Shown here one piece after another: positions 51,525-59,912 of a stretch of DNA of 64,000 nucleotides. Source of the DNA: JANYLB01 sp963837715 (GTDB lineage Bacteria; Actinomycetota; Acidimicrobiia; IMCC26256; JANYLB01); the NCBI GenBank assembly GCA_963837715.1, contig CAWIOF010000002.1, positions 992,001-1,056,000 of the forward strand, in the 5' to 3' direction. The position numbers and the translations under genes are program-made. The number at the start of each line of letters is the position of its first letter. The first letter of the stretch is position 1. Under the pieces are notes generated by a model. The model made no database searches. It was not told the DNA's origin and was given only the letters and a program-made list of their open reading frames with translations.

Positions 51525-52736
51525 GTGACCGACTCCGGAGCACTGCGGTACAGCCCGCTCGACGCAGAACACCGCGCCCTCGGGGCGCGCATGGTGCCGT
51601 TCGGCGGGTGGGACATGCCCATCCAGTACGAGGGTGTGCTCGAAGAACACCGGGCGTGTCGCGAGCACGCGGTCGTGTTCGACGTGTCGCACCTCGGTTC
51701 CCTGCGCGTCGCGGGCCCCGGCGCGTTCGACCTCCTCCAACAGACCCTCACCAACGACCTGCGCCGGATCGCGGTGGGGAAGGCCCAGTACACCCACCTG
51801 CTGGATCCCGGCGACGCCCACGTCGTCGACGACATCATCGTGTGGTGGGTCGGCGACGACGACTTCATCGTGATGCCCAACGCCTCGAACACCGACCGGA
51901 TCGCGAGTGCGTTCGGAGAAGGAGCGGAGCCGGCGGACGCTTCCGACGGGACGCCCGCGGAGCCGGCGGACACTTCCGACGGGACGCCCGCGGGTGGGCG
52001 GTCGAGCCGGCGGAGCGGATTCGACCAGCAGCTCGGAGCTGGCAGCGGCGCGACGGTCGAAGACATCACTGCGACGCGGGTCGTGCTCGCGGTGCAGGGA
52101 CCCGAGGCGCGGGCGCGGTTGCGGTCGATCGCGCCCGACGCGGCTTCGGTCGGCCGCTTCGCGGTGCAGCCGTTCGAGTGGGACGGCGCCGACGGCTTCG
52201 TGGCGGGTACCGGCTACACGGGTGAGCACGGCGTGGAGCTGCACGTCCCTGTCGAGGTCGCGGCGTCGTGCTGGCGGGCGCTCCTCGACGCGGGCATCAC
52301 GCCGGCCGGGTTGGGCGCACGCGACACGCTCCGACTCGAGGCCGGCCTCCCGCTCCACGGCCACGAGCTCGGCCCGGGGATCACGTCGCTCCAGGCCGGC
52401 CTCGGTTGGGTGGTTCGGTTCGACAAGGGTCCGTTCCGGGGATCGGTCCCCCTCGCGGCTGAGAAGGAACGAGGTCCGGCCCGGCGCCTGCGTGGCCTGC
52501 TGCTCGACGGACGCCGGTTTCCCCGCGCGGGCTACGCGGTGCTCGTCGGCGGCGATCCGGTGGGGGAGATCACGAGCGGCAACTTCTCGCCGGTGCTCGA
52601 ACGGGGGATCGCGCTCGCATTCGTCCCGCCCGACCTCGCCGAGGGAGCCGCGGTCGAGATCGACATCCGGGGGACGCCGACGCCCGCCACCGTCGTGGCG
52701 CTGCCGTTCGTGCATGCGACCCCCGAGCGCGACTGA
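51525..52736 (+). CDS. gcvT: Glycine cleavage T protein with an in-frame repeat insertion
   Basis: Aminomethyltransferase of the glycine cleavage system; 403 residues. Conserved parts: ARMVPFGGWDMPIQYEGVLE, FDVSHLGSLRVAGPGAFDLL, VVLAVQGPEARARLRSIAP, TGYTGEHGVELHVPVEVA and LGARDTLRLEAGLPLHGHEL. Between residues about 131 and 169 lies a segment not found in normal GcvT: twice AEPAD(A/T)SDGTP then AGGRSSRRSGFDQQ. The DNA (51914-52030) is a copy of the dispersed repeat family and keeps the frame. The site falls in the surface loop after NASNTDRIASAF, so activity may survive. GTG 51525. Confidence 0.92.
   Translation: MTDSGALRYSPLDAEHRALGARMVPFGGWDMPIQYEGVLEEHRACREHAVVFDVSHLGSLRVAGPGAFDLLQQTLTNDLRRIAVGKAQYTHLLDPGDAHVVDDIIVWWVGDDDFIVMPNASNTDRIASAFGEGAEPADASDGTPAEPADTSDGTPAGGRSSRRSGFDQQLGAGSGATVEDITATRVVLAVQGPEARARLRSIAPDAASVGRFAVQPFEWDGADGFVAGTGYTGEHGVELHVPVEVAASCWRALLDAGITPAGLGARDTLRLEAGLPLHGHELGPGITSLQAGLGWVVRFDKGPFRGSVPLAAEKERGPARRLRGLLLDGRRFPRAGYAVLVGGDPVGEITSGNFSPVLERGIALAFVPPDLAEGAAVEIDIRGTPTPATVVALPFVHATPERD
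51914..52030 (+). repeat. Copy of the dispersed palindromic repeat family inserted in frame in gcvT
   Basis: The block begins GGAGAAGGAGCGGAGCCGG, contains a 33-bp unit twice in tandem (51924-51956 and 51957-51989, one base different), and ends GGTGGGCGGTCGAGCC, GGCGGAGCGGATTCGACCA. Both ends match the reverse complement of the unit at 19023. The length, about 117 bases or 39 codons, preserves the gcvT frame. Confidence 0.82.
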
Positions 52737-52751
52737 TCGAGCCGACTATTC

Positions 52752-52890
52752 TCCAGGGTGGCAAGGCCGTCGACCCTGGGCGGGAGAGTCCATCCGCAGC
52801 TTCGGATGCGGTGGACGCCGAAGGAGCAACCTCCCCGGAATCTCTCAGGCACCCGAACCGCCCGGACGAGGCACCTCTGGAGCCGGTACC
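52752..52890 (+). promoter_or_regulatory. Glycine riboswitch upstream of gcvP
   Basis: The aptamer core is clear: GGCGGGAGAG at about 52779, GACGCCGAAGGAGCAA at 52814, CCTCCCCGGAATCTCTCAGG from 52830, and GGACGAGGCACCTCTGGAG at 52863-52881. Only one full aptamer is present. Upstream CCAGGGT (52753) pairs with ACCCTGG (52773), looking like the ghost helix of a singlet riboswitch. Downstream GTGGGG (52899) pairs with CCCCAC (52917) just before the ribosome site GGAGG of gcvP and may be the expression platform. It should turn gcvP on when glycine is high. Confidence 0.9.
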
Positions 52891-52940
52891 GCGACAGAGT
52901 GGGGAACTGTGAGTGCCCCCACGCGGATCTCGGAGGTTCC

Positions 52941-55834
52941 ATGGCCATCGAAGGTGCACCGGCTCGACGTTCCACCGGGTTCTCGACCCGCCACATCGGG
53001 TCCGACCCGAACGAGCAGCGGTCGATGCTCGACGCCCTCGGCCTCGCGTCGACAAGCGATCTCGTCGACCAGGTGGTGCCGGAGTCCATCCGGACCCGGG
53101 ACCCGCTGCGGCTCCCGGCGGCACTCGACGAGGTCGAGGCCCTCGACGCCGCCCGGGCGCTCGCCGACCGCAACGAGGTCTTCCGTTCCCTGATCGGCCT
53201 CGGCTACTCCGACACCGTCACGCCACCGGTCATCCTGCGCAACGTCCTCGAGAACCCGGCCTGGTACACGGCGTACACGCCGTACCAACCCGAGATCTCG
53301 CAGGGGCGACTCGAAGCGTTGCTCAACTTCCAGACCATGGTCAGCGACCTGACCGGTATGGACATCGCGAACGCGTCGCTGCTCGACGAGGGAACCGCGG
53401 CGGCTGAGGCGATGGCGTTGTGCCACCGGCTCAACCCGAAGTCGGGGAACGTCTTCTTCGTCGACGCCGACTCGCACCCCCAGACGATCGAGGTGGTCGC
53501 GACGCGGGCCGAGCCCATCGGAATCGAGGTGCTCGTCGGCGATCCCGAGACCGACCTGCCGGGCGATCTCGCCGGCGCGGGGGTGTTCGGGGTGTTGCTC
53601 CAGTACCCGGGAAGCAGTGGTGTGCTGCGCGACCTGCGCCCGGTGATCGCGCGGGCGAAGGACGGGGCGCGCTCGTGGCCGTCGCGAGTGATCTGCTTGC
53701 GCTCGTGCTCTGCACCCCGCCGGGCGAGATGGGTGCCGACGTGGTGGTCGGCTCCTCGCAACGCTTCGGTGTGCCCCTCGGATACGGCGGTCCTCACGCC
53801 GGCTTCTTCGCCACACGCGATGCCCACAAGCGCAGCCTCCCCGGTCGTCTCGTCGGCGTGTCGGTCGACAGCGAGGGTCGCCCCGCGATGCGGCTCGCGT
53901 TGCAGACCCGGGAGCAACACATCCGCCGGGAGAAGGCGACGAGCAACATCTGCACCGCGCAGGTCCTGCTCGCGGTGATCGCGGGGCTCTACGCGACCTA
54001 TCACGGCCCCGACGGGCTCCGCGCGATCGCCGACCGGGTCCACGGGCTCACGGCTGCGCTCGCGGCCCGGCTCCGGGCCGGTGGACTCGAGGTGGTCGGC
54101 GCGGCCTTCTTCGACACGATCCGCGTGCGGGTACCGGGGCGGGCCGAGGAGATCGCAGCGGCGGCGCGGATCCGCAGGGTCAACCTCCGGGTCGTCGACG
54201 GCGACACGTTGGCCGTCGCGCTCGACGAGACCACCACCCCGTCGGTGCTCGATGCGGTCGCGGCCGCGTTCGGGGCGGCGGGGGAGGGGTGGGAAGGTAC
54301 CGGCGCCACCGGGATCCCGCCGTCGCTCGTACGGACCTCCGAGATCCTCACGCACCCGGTGTTCCACCGGTACCACTCCGAGACCGAGATGTTGCGGTAC
54401 CTCCGTCGGCTCGCCGATCGCGACCTCGCGCTCGACCGGTCGATGATCCCGCTCGGCTCCTGCACGATGAAGCTCAACGCGACCACGGAGATGATCCCCG
54501 TGACGTGGCCTGAGTTCGGGCGCATGCATCCGTTCGCGCCGCTCGACCAGGCCACGGGCTACCGGCAGTTGTTCTCCGACCTGGAGCAGTGGTTGTGCGA
54601 GATCACCGGGTACGACGCGGTGTCGTTGCAGCCCAACGCGGGATCGCAGGGTGAGCTCGCGGGGTTGCTCGCCATCCGGGCGTACCACCAGAGCCGGGGC
54701 GACACCGGCCGCACGGTGTGCCTCATCCCGGCGTCGGCGCACGGGACGAACGCCGCGAGCGCGGCGATGGCCGGGATGCGGGTCGTGGTCGTGCGGTGCG
54801 ATGACGACGGCAACGTCGACTTCGACGACCTCAAGCACGCGGCCGCGACCCACGCCGACGACCTGGGCGCCCTCATGGTCACCTACCCGTCGACGCACGG
54901 GGTGTTCGAGGAGCGGATCACAGAGATCTGCGACCTGATCCACACCTACGGCGGGCAGGTCTACCTCGACGGCGCGAACCTGAACGCGCTCGTCGGGCTG
55001 GCCCAGCCGGGGAAGTTCGGTGCCGACGTGTCGCACCTGAACCTGCACAAGACGTTCTGCATCCCGCACGGGGGTGGGGGACCAGGGGTCGGACCGGTGG
55101 CGGTGCGGAGTCACCTCGCCCCGTTCCTCCCGAGCCACGGGCTGGTCCCGGAGTCGGGCCCGACGACCGGCGTCGGCGCGATCGCCGCGGCGCCCTGGGG
55201 TTCGGCGGGCATCCTCCCGATCTCGTGGGTCTACATCGCGCTGATGGGCGGGGAGGGGCTGACCGAGGCCACGGTGGCGGCCCTGCTGCACGCGAACTAC
55301 CTCGCACATCGGCTCGCGCCGCACTTCCCGGTTCTCTACACGGGACGGACGGGCCGGGTCGCACACGAGTGCATCCTCGACCTGCGTCCGATCACCGCGG
55401 CCACGGGTGTGACCGTCGACGATGTCGCCAAGCGCCTCATCGACTACGGCTTCCACGCGCCGACCATGTCGTTCCCCGTCCCGGGGACGCTCATGATCGA
55501 GCCGACGGAGTCGGAGTCGCTCGCGGAGCTCGATCGGTTCTGCGACGCCATGATCGCGATCCGCGGCGAGATCAGCCGGGTGGAAGCGGGGGAGTGGACC
55601 GCGGAGTCGAGCCCGTTGCGGGGTGCACCCCACCCGGCCGAAGACGTGATCGCCGACGCCTGGTCACGTGGCTACACGCGCGAGCTCGCGGCCTATCCGA
55701 TCGCCGAGCTCCGCGGCTCGAAGTACTGGCCGCCGGTGAGTCGCATCGACGGCGCCTACGGCGACCGCAACGTCATGTGCTCCTGCCCACCCATGAGCGA
55801 AGTGGAGTCCCCGGACAGTGACCGAAGCACGTAA
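52941..55834 (+). CDS. gcvP: Glycine dehydrogenase (decarboxylating), P protein, with a frame break
   Basis: PLP enzyme that decarboxylates glycine; about 964 residues once repaired. First frame: RHIGSDPNEQRSMLDALG, PAWYTAYTPYQPEISQGRLE and SLLDEGTAAAEAMALCHRLN. At about 53665-53680, just after VIARAKDG, the frame changes, and the rest follows: ALVAVASDLLALVLCTPPGE, GVPLGYGGPHAGFFATRD, REKATSNICTAQVLLAVIAG, SMIPLGSCTMKLNATTEM, and the PLP Lys in NLHKTFCIPHGGGGPGVGP. Unlike the other broken genes in this window, the change equals one missing base (or two extra). ATG 52941 has GGAGG 4 bases upstream. It overlaps the FGGY kinase by 17 bases. Confidence 0.9.
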
Positions 55835-57413
55835 ACGGGTGGGCGATCGAGGGGACGCAACGGAACGATTCATCCTGTGCGTCGATCTCGGGACCGGGGG
55901 CCCCAAGGTCGCGATCGTGGAGGTGAACGGGCGGGTCGTCGGCTCGGAGTTCGAACCGGTCGAGCTGCTCCTGTTCGACGGGGGAGGGGCCGAGCAACGA
56001 CCGGCCGACTGGTGGGCGGCGATCACGAAGGCGGCCAAGCGCCTGCTGGCGCGGGAGTTGGTCCCGGTCGAACAGGTCGTCGCCGTGGCGTGCACGGGCC
56101 AGTGGTCGGGGACGGTCGCGGTCGACCGCGACGGCACGCCGTTGATGAACGCGGTGATCTGGATGGACACGCGGGGGAGTGCCGAGGTCCGACGGATCGT
56201 CGGCGGCACGCCCTCGGCGTCGGGGTACAGCGTGCTGAAGGCCCGCAAGTGGATCCGGGCCACCGCAGGGGTACCCGGTCAGGCGGGCAAGGATCCGATC
56301 GCGCACATCCTGTTCATCAAGCGCGAACGACCCGACGTGTACGCGGCCACCTACAAGTTCCTGGAGCCCGTCGACTGGCTCAACCAGCAGTTCACCGGAC
56401 GGTTCGTCGCGAGCTACGACTCGATCGCCACCCACTGGGTGACCGACAACCGCGACGTGCACGCCGTCCACTACGACGACGAGCTGCTCCGGATGGCCGA
56501 GATCGAGCGGCGCCACCTGCCCGACCTCGTGCCGTCGGCATCGGTGGTGGGCACCATCCGCCCCGAGCTCGCCGCCGACCTCGGCTTGGCGCCGACGGTC
56601 CAGGTGGTCACCGCCACGGGCGACGTCCACTCGGCCGCGGTCGGGTCGGGCGCAGTGGCCGACTTCGCGACCCACCTCTACATCGGCACGTCGTCGTGGA
56701 TCACGTGTCATGTCCCGTTCAAGAAGACCGACCTGTTCAAGAACATCTGCTCACTGCCGTCGGCGGTCCCCGGTCGGTACCTCGTCGCCGACGAGCACGA
56801 GACCGCCGGGGTCTGCCTCACGTTCCTCGAGGAGAACCTCGGCCTGGGCGAGGGGAGTCTCGAGGCAACCGAGGCACTCGCGGCGTCGGTGCCGCCGGGG
56901 AGCCGCGGGGTCATCTTCACGCCGTGGCTGAGCGGTGAGCGGACCCCGGTCGACGACGAGACCATCCGGGCGTCCTTCGTGAACCTGTCGCTCCAGACCA
57001 CCCGGGCCGACCTCGTCCGCTCGGTCTACGAGGGGGTGGCCTTCAACACGCGCTGGCTGCTCGAGACGGTGGAGGGTTTCGTCGGCCGTCGCCTCGACCC
57101 CATCACGCTGATCGGCGGGGGAGCCCGCTCCGACCTCTGGTGCCAGATCCACGCCGACGTCCTCGACCGGACCGTCCTGCAGGCCGCCGACCCCGTACTC
57201 GCCAACGTGCGGGGTGCCGCCCTCCTCGCCGGCGTCGCCCTCGGCGACCACACCGTCGACGAGATCGACGGCGCCGTCGACCTGGTGGCCACCCACCGTC
57301 CCAACGCGGTACCCCAGCCCGTCTATGGCGCCCAGTACGCCGAGTTCCTCGAGCTCTACGCCAAGACCAAGACCATCTTCCGCCGTCTCAACCGCCGCCC
57401 CCACACCCTCTGA
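55818..57413 (+). CDS. FGGY-family carbohydrate kinase (xylulokinase-like)
   Basis: A 531-residue sugar kinase of the ASKHA fold. The phosphate-1 motif is LCVDLGTGGPKVAIVEVNG, where GTGGPK replaces the more usual GTSSTK/GTTSVK. AVACTGQWSGTVAVDRDG, NAVIWMDTRGSAEVR, VVTATGDVHSAAVGSGAVAD and the ATP-site LIGGGARSDLWCQIHADVL follow. It resembles xylulokinases, but the sugar is not determined. The start lies inside the end of gcvP and no sugar-uptake genes are near, so the link with glycine cleavage may be only positional. Confidence 0.85.
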   Translation: MTEARKRVGDRGDATERFILCVDLGTGGPKVAIVEVNGRVVGSEFEPVELLLFDGGGAEQRPADWWAAITKAAKRLLARELVPVEQVVAVACTGQWSGTVAVDRDGTPLMNAVIWMDTRGSAEVRRIVGGTPSASGYSVLKARKWIRATAGVPGQAGKDPIAHILFIKRERPDVYAATYKFLEPVDWLNQQFTGRFVASYDSIATHWVTDNRDVHAVHYDDELLRMAEIERRHLPDLVPSASVVGTIRPELAADLGLAPTVQVVTATGDVHSAAVGSGAVADFATHLYIGTSSWITCHVPFKKTDLFKNICSLPSAVPGRYLVADEHETAGVCLTFLEENLGLGEGSLEATEALAASVPPGSRGVIFTPWLSGERTPVDDETIRASFVNLSLQTTRADLVRSVYEGVAFNTRWLLETVEGFVGRRLDPITLIGGGARSDLWCQIHADVLDRTVLQAADPVLANVRGAALLAGVALGDHTVDEIDGAVDLVATHRPNAVPQPVYGAQYAEFLELYAKTKTIFRRLNRRPHTL

Positions 57414-57446
57414 CCCCGGCCGCACCGCCACAGGTCTGCACGCTCA

Positions 57447-57463
57447 GTCCCGGTTTCCGGGAC
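57447..57463. terminator. GC-rich hairpin between converging genes
   Basis: GTCCCGG and CCGGGAC form a perfect 7-bp stem with a TTT loop, 34 bases after the kinase stop and 51 bases from the end of the converging SGNH gene. No T-run is present, as is common in GC-rich actinobacteria. Confidence 0.55.
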
Positions 57464-57496
57464 CCACGGTGCACGGTCTGGCGTTGTGGGGTCACG

Positions 57497-57524
57497 AGTT
57501 AACATAACGAGGATTATGGGCGGT
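57497..57524 (-). other. Predicted XerCD dif site
   Basis: Read on the minus strand the 28 bases are XerC arm ACCGCCCATAA, a 6-base centre TCCTCG, and XerD arm TTATGTTAACT. E. coli dif is GGTGCGCATAA, TGTATA, TTATGTTAAAT, so the XerD arm differs at one base and the XerC arm keeps the inner CATAA. It is an AT-rich island in a GC-rich region, lies in a convergent gap, and its XerC arm supplies the stop codon of the SGNH gene. Genes from 35.6 kb up to it are all on the plus strand and all after it on the minus strand. Confidence 0.8.
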
Positions 57525-58167
57525 CGAGACGAGGGCAGCGGGACAGGGCTTCGACGTACTCGTCGGCGAACCACTGGCGGCCGGCGCCGTGGTTCTCGTG
57601 GATCCCGTCGTAGATGCCGTCGGGTTCCACGAGCAGTCGCTCGGCGCCACCGGGAGCCTGCACGGCGGAGTCCCAGTCGGCGATCTGATACTGACGAGGA
57701 TCTTTCGCGGCGAGCCGGCGGATCTGCGCGTTGATCTCAGCGCCGACGGTGGTTTCCCGCCAGGTGTCGAGGCGGGTCGAGATCGTCGTGAGGACCACGC
57801 ACGGGACGTCTTCGGTGAGGGCGATCAGGCGCTCGAAGTCGTCGAGAGTCTGGTCGTAGCTCTCGGCCTGGATGAGGTTGTTGGTCCCCAGATTCACCAC
57901 GACCGCGTCGACGGGCGCCTCGTCGCGCAGCGTCTGTCGGAGCGACGGCAGCATCTCGTCGATCCGTCGCCCGTTCCTCGCGATGATCGTCGGCTCGTGT
58001 CCCGCAGCGAGGTTCCGCGCGATGTTCGGAGTGGCCAGGGCCATCAGGGAGTCGCCGATCGCCACGACCTTCGGGCGCACCGACTCCCGGGTGGTCTGAC
58101 ACCCCACGAACACGACACCGACGCTCGTCACGACGGCAAGGAGCAACAGGAACGCCCGAATCCGCAT
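57514..58167 (-). CDS. SGNH/GDSL-type hydrolase, lipoprotein or signal-anchored
   Basis: A 217-residue exported hydrolase. The N-terminus MRIRAFLLLLAVVTSVGVVF ends in VGC, a weak lipobox. Block I GDS is VVAIGDSLMALATPN (Ser nucleophile), the block III Asn is in VVVNLGTNNLI, and the C-terminal catalytic pair is DGIHENHGAGRQWFADEY (Asp and His). Likely an esterase or acyl hydrolase acting outside the membrane; substrate unknown. ATG at 58167. The TAA stop lies in the dif-like site. Confidence 0.82.
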   Translation of the reverse strand: MRIRAFLLLLAVVTSVGVVFVGCQTTRESVRPKVVAIGDSLMALATPNIARNLAAGHEPTIIARNGRRIDEMLPSLRQTLRDEAPVDAVVVNLGTNNLIQAESYDQTLDDFERLIALTEDVPCVVLTTISTRLDTWRETTVGAEINAQIRRLAAKDPRQYQIADWDSAVQAPGGAERLLVEPDGIYDGIHENHGAGRQWFADEYVEALSRCPRLDRP

Positions 58168-58377
58168 TGGCGGGTTCTACCGGTGCGTACACCCCCGAAG
58201 TGGTGTCAATCCGACGAAGAAACCGAGCCTTCATCTTTCGTCACGATCAGTGTTCGGGGTCCGTATTCCGTAGAAATACGGGCGAACCCGGCGCGTCTCG
58301 TTCGCGTGCCTCACGCGTGCCCGCGGCGCCTCGGCTGATCGGGGCGCCTGTCGTATTGCCACGCTCCGTGTCGGGAA

Positions 58378-58821
58378 TCAGGAGCCGAACGGGTCGGAGA
58401 CCACCCCGGTGTCGACCAGGAAATCGAGGAGGCCGTCGGTCAGGGTGAGCTCGACGAGCTCGGCGACGGGGACCCAGCGGACTTCGGCCGCATCGTCGCC
58501 GGCGACCGGAGCGGCGTCGGGATCGAACAGGTGGACGCGGAAATCGAGGATGACGAAGTGGTGCGGCGCGGGATCGTCGCCGATGCGCTCGACCCACCCG
58601 AGGAACTCCTCGACCACGACTTCGAGCGCCGTCTCCTCGAGCATCTCGCGCACGAGTGCCTCGCGGAGGTCTTCACCGAATTCGACGCGCCCACCCGGCA
58701 GCGACCAGCTCCCCGCTGCGGGGCCGTGCCCCCGTCGGACCAGGAGGAGCTCGTCGTCGCGGCGGGCAACGCCGCCGACCGCGACCTCGACGACCCCGTG
58801 CGCGGCTCGCCCGCCGTTCAC
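58378..58821 (-). CDS. NUDIX hydrolase
   Basis: A 147-residue NUDIX protein with a complete box: GGRVEFGEDLREALVREM then LEETALEVV, fitting Gx5Ex7REUxEExGU except that the Gly after EE is Thr-Ala. It starts VVEVAVGGVARRDDELLLVR and has WSLPGG just before the box, typical of the ADP-ribose/8-oxo-dGTP-like group. Substrate unknown. ATG 58821 overlaps the GNAT stop by 4 bases. The 209-bp gap downstream (58168-58377) shows no recognisable gene. Confidence 0.86.
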   Translation of the reverse strand: MNGGRAAHGVVEVAVGGVARRDDELLLVRRGHGPAAGSWSLPGGRVEFGEDLREALVREMLEETALEVVVEEFLGWVERIGDDPAPHHFVILDFRVHLFDPDAAPVAGDDAAEVRWVPVAELVELTLTDGLLDFLVDTGVVSDPFGS

Positions 58822-59288
58822 GGCGTCGGCTTGTGGTGCATCACGAGCGCACGGGCGGTGAATCCCGACTCCTCGAAGAAGTTCTTCGCGGCCCGGTGCC
58901 CGGGGAGCACCAACGCGTCGATCCCCACGCAGTGGTGGTCGGTGCAGAACCCGATGATGCGCTCCACCATCGCTTCGCCGACCCCGACGCTTCGCGCGCC
59001 GGGGTCGACGAACAGGTCGGTGACGACCCCGAGCACTCCCCCGTCGCGCAACGTCTCGAGCAGGACCACACCGAACCCGACGACCACGTCGTGCACGGTT
59101 CCCACCACGACGAACGCGTCGTCGCGTGCGAGCAGCGCGCCGTAGGTGTCCTCGTAGGGACCGTCGCGCCGTTCGCGGCGGGCCCAGAGCGCGCCCCCGC
59201 GGGTCGGTTCGAGCTCTTCGAGCAGGAGGTGCGCCAGCTGCGCGATCTCACCGATGTCGTCGGCGCGGGCCGCGCGCGCGTGCTCCAT
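58818..59288 (-). CDS. GNAT-family N-acetyltransferase
   Basis: A 156-residue GNAT protein: the first strand-helix MEHARAARADDIGEIAQLAH, motif D/A region GVVTDLFVDPGARSVGVGEA (the V-G-V-G acetyl-CoA loop stands in for the usual Q/RxxGxG/A), then CVGIDALVLPGHRAAKNFFE with the typical Asn and a final GFTARALVMHH. The acceptor is unknown. The ATG at 59288 shares one base with the stop of the preceding gene (TAATG) and the 3' end overlaps the NUDIX gene. Confidence 0.85.
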   Translation of the reverse strand: MEHARAARADDIGEIAQLAHLLLEELEPTRGGALWARRERRDGPYEDTYGALLARDDAFVVVGTVHDVVVGFGVVLLETLRDGGVLGVVTDLFVDPGARSVGVGEAMVERIIGFCTDHHCVGIDALVLPGHRAAKNFFEESGFTARALVMHHKPTP

Positions 59289-59912
59289 TACTGGTGGAGC
59301 TGCGCGATCTTCCCGAGGATCGTCCGCCGGTTCCGATGCGCACTCTCGTAGGACCGGATGGTCTCGAGGTCGGTCGTGCTGAGGCCCTCGAGCCGACCGA
59401 CGACCTGACTGGCCGACAGCTCGTCGTAGTCGGGGATCGGAAGGGCCGACGCCGGCGGTGCCGGTTCGGGATCGGCGGCACCCCGGGAGGTGGGTGCGGG
59501 CTTCGATCCGTTCAGACTGCTCGGTCCGCGGCCGTTCGCGGCCGCAGGCGGCTTCCGCGCGCGGCTTGGGGGCGGCCGGAGGTTCGGTGGTGGGTGTGCT
59601 CCCCGACCCGGTGCCACGAACCGCGGCGAGCGAACCGAGGGTCGTCTCCGCAGTGGCCTTGGCGCTGGCGACGCCGCCTTCGACCCGCCGCTTCACCTCC
59701 GGCGCGCCGAAGCGCACCGCGAACCGTCCGACCGTTTTCGCCTGCGTGACCTGCTGCGCGACGTTCTTGCGGCGGTGCTCGATCTCGGAGCGGCCGCGGG
59801 CCACGAACATGCCCGCGATGCCGGGGAGTGCGTCGCGCGCGAAGAGGGCGACGCCGAGGGGCGCGTAGACCACCACGTCGAGGGCCCGCTCGACCGGCGA
59901 TTGCTCACTCAC
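59288..59912 (-). CDS. Conserved hypothetical protein, frame broken by one extra base
   Basis: About 207 residues after repair. The first frame gives an N-terminal amphipathic or membrane-associated part (ERALDVVVYAPLGVALFARD) followed by a basic helix (RRKNVAQQVTQAKTVGRFAV). The frame shifts in a GCGCGCG run at about 59545. The second frame gives a Pro/Ala-rich linker (KPPAAANGRGPSSLNGSKP) and a conserved C-terminal module PIPDYDELSASQVVGRLEG then LSTTDLETIRSYESAHRNR. Similar actinobacterial proteins are unnamed. GTG start overlaps the lnt stop by 4 bases, so it belongs to the lnt operon. Confidence 0.65.

Noticed and set aside
53204..55633. An 809-codon minus-strand open frame opposite gcvP
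   Set aside because: Mirror of the third-position GC bias of gcvP; no motif and Arg/Val/His-rich.
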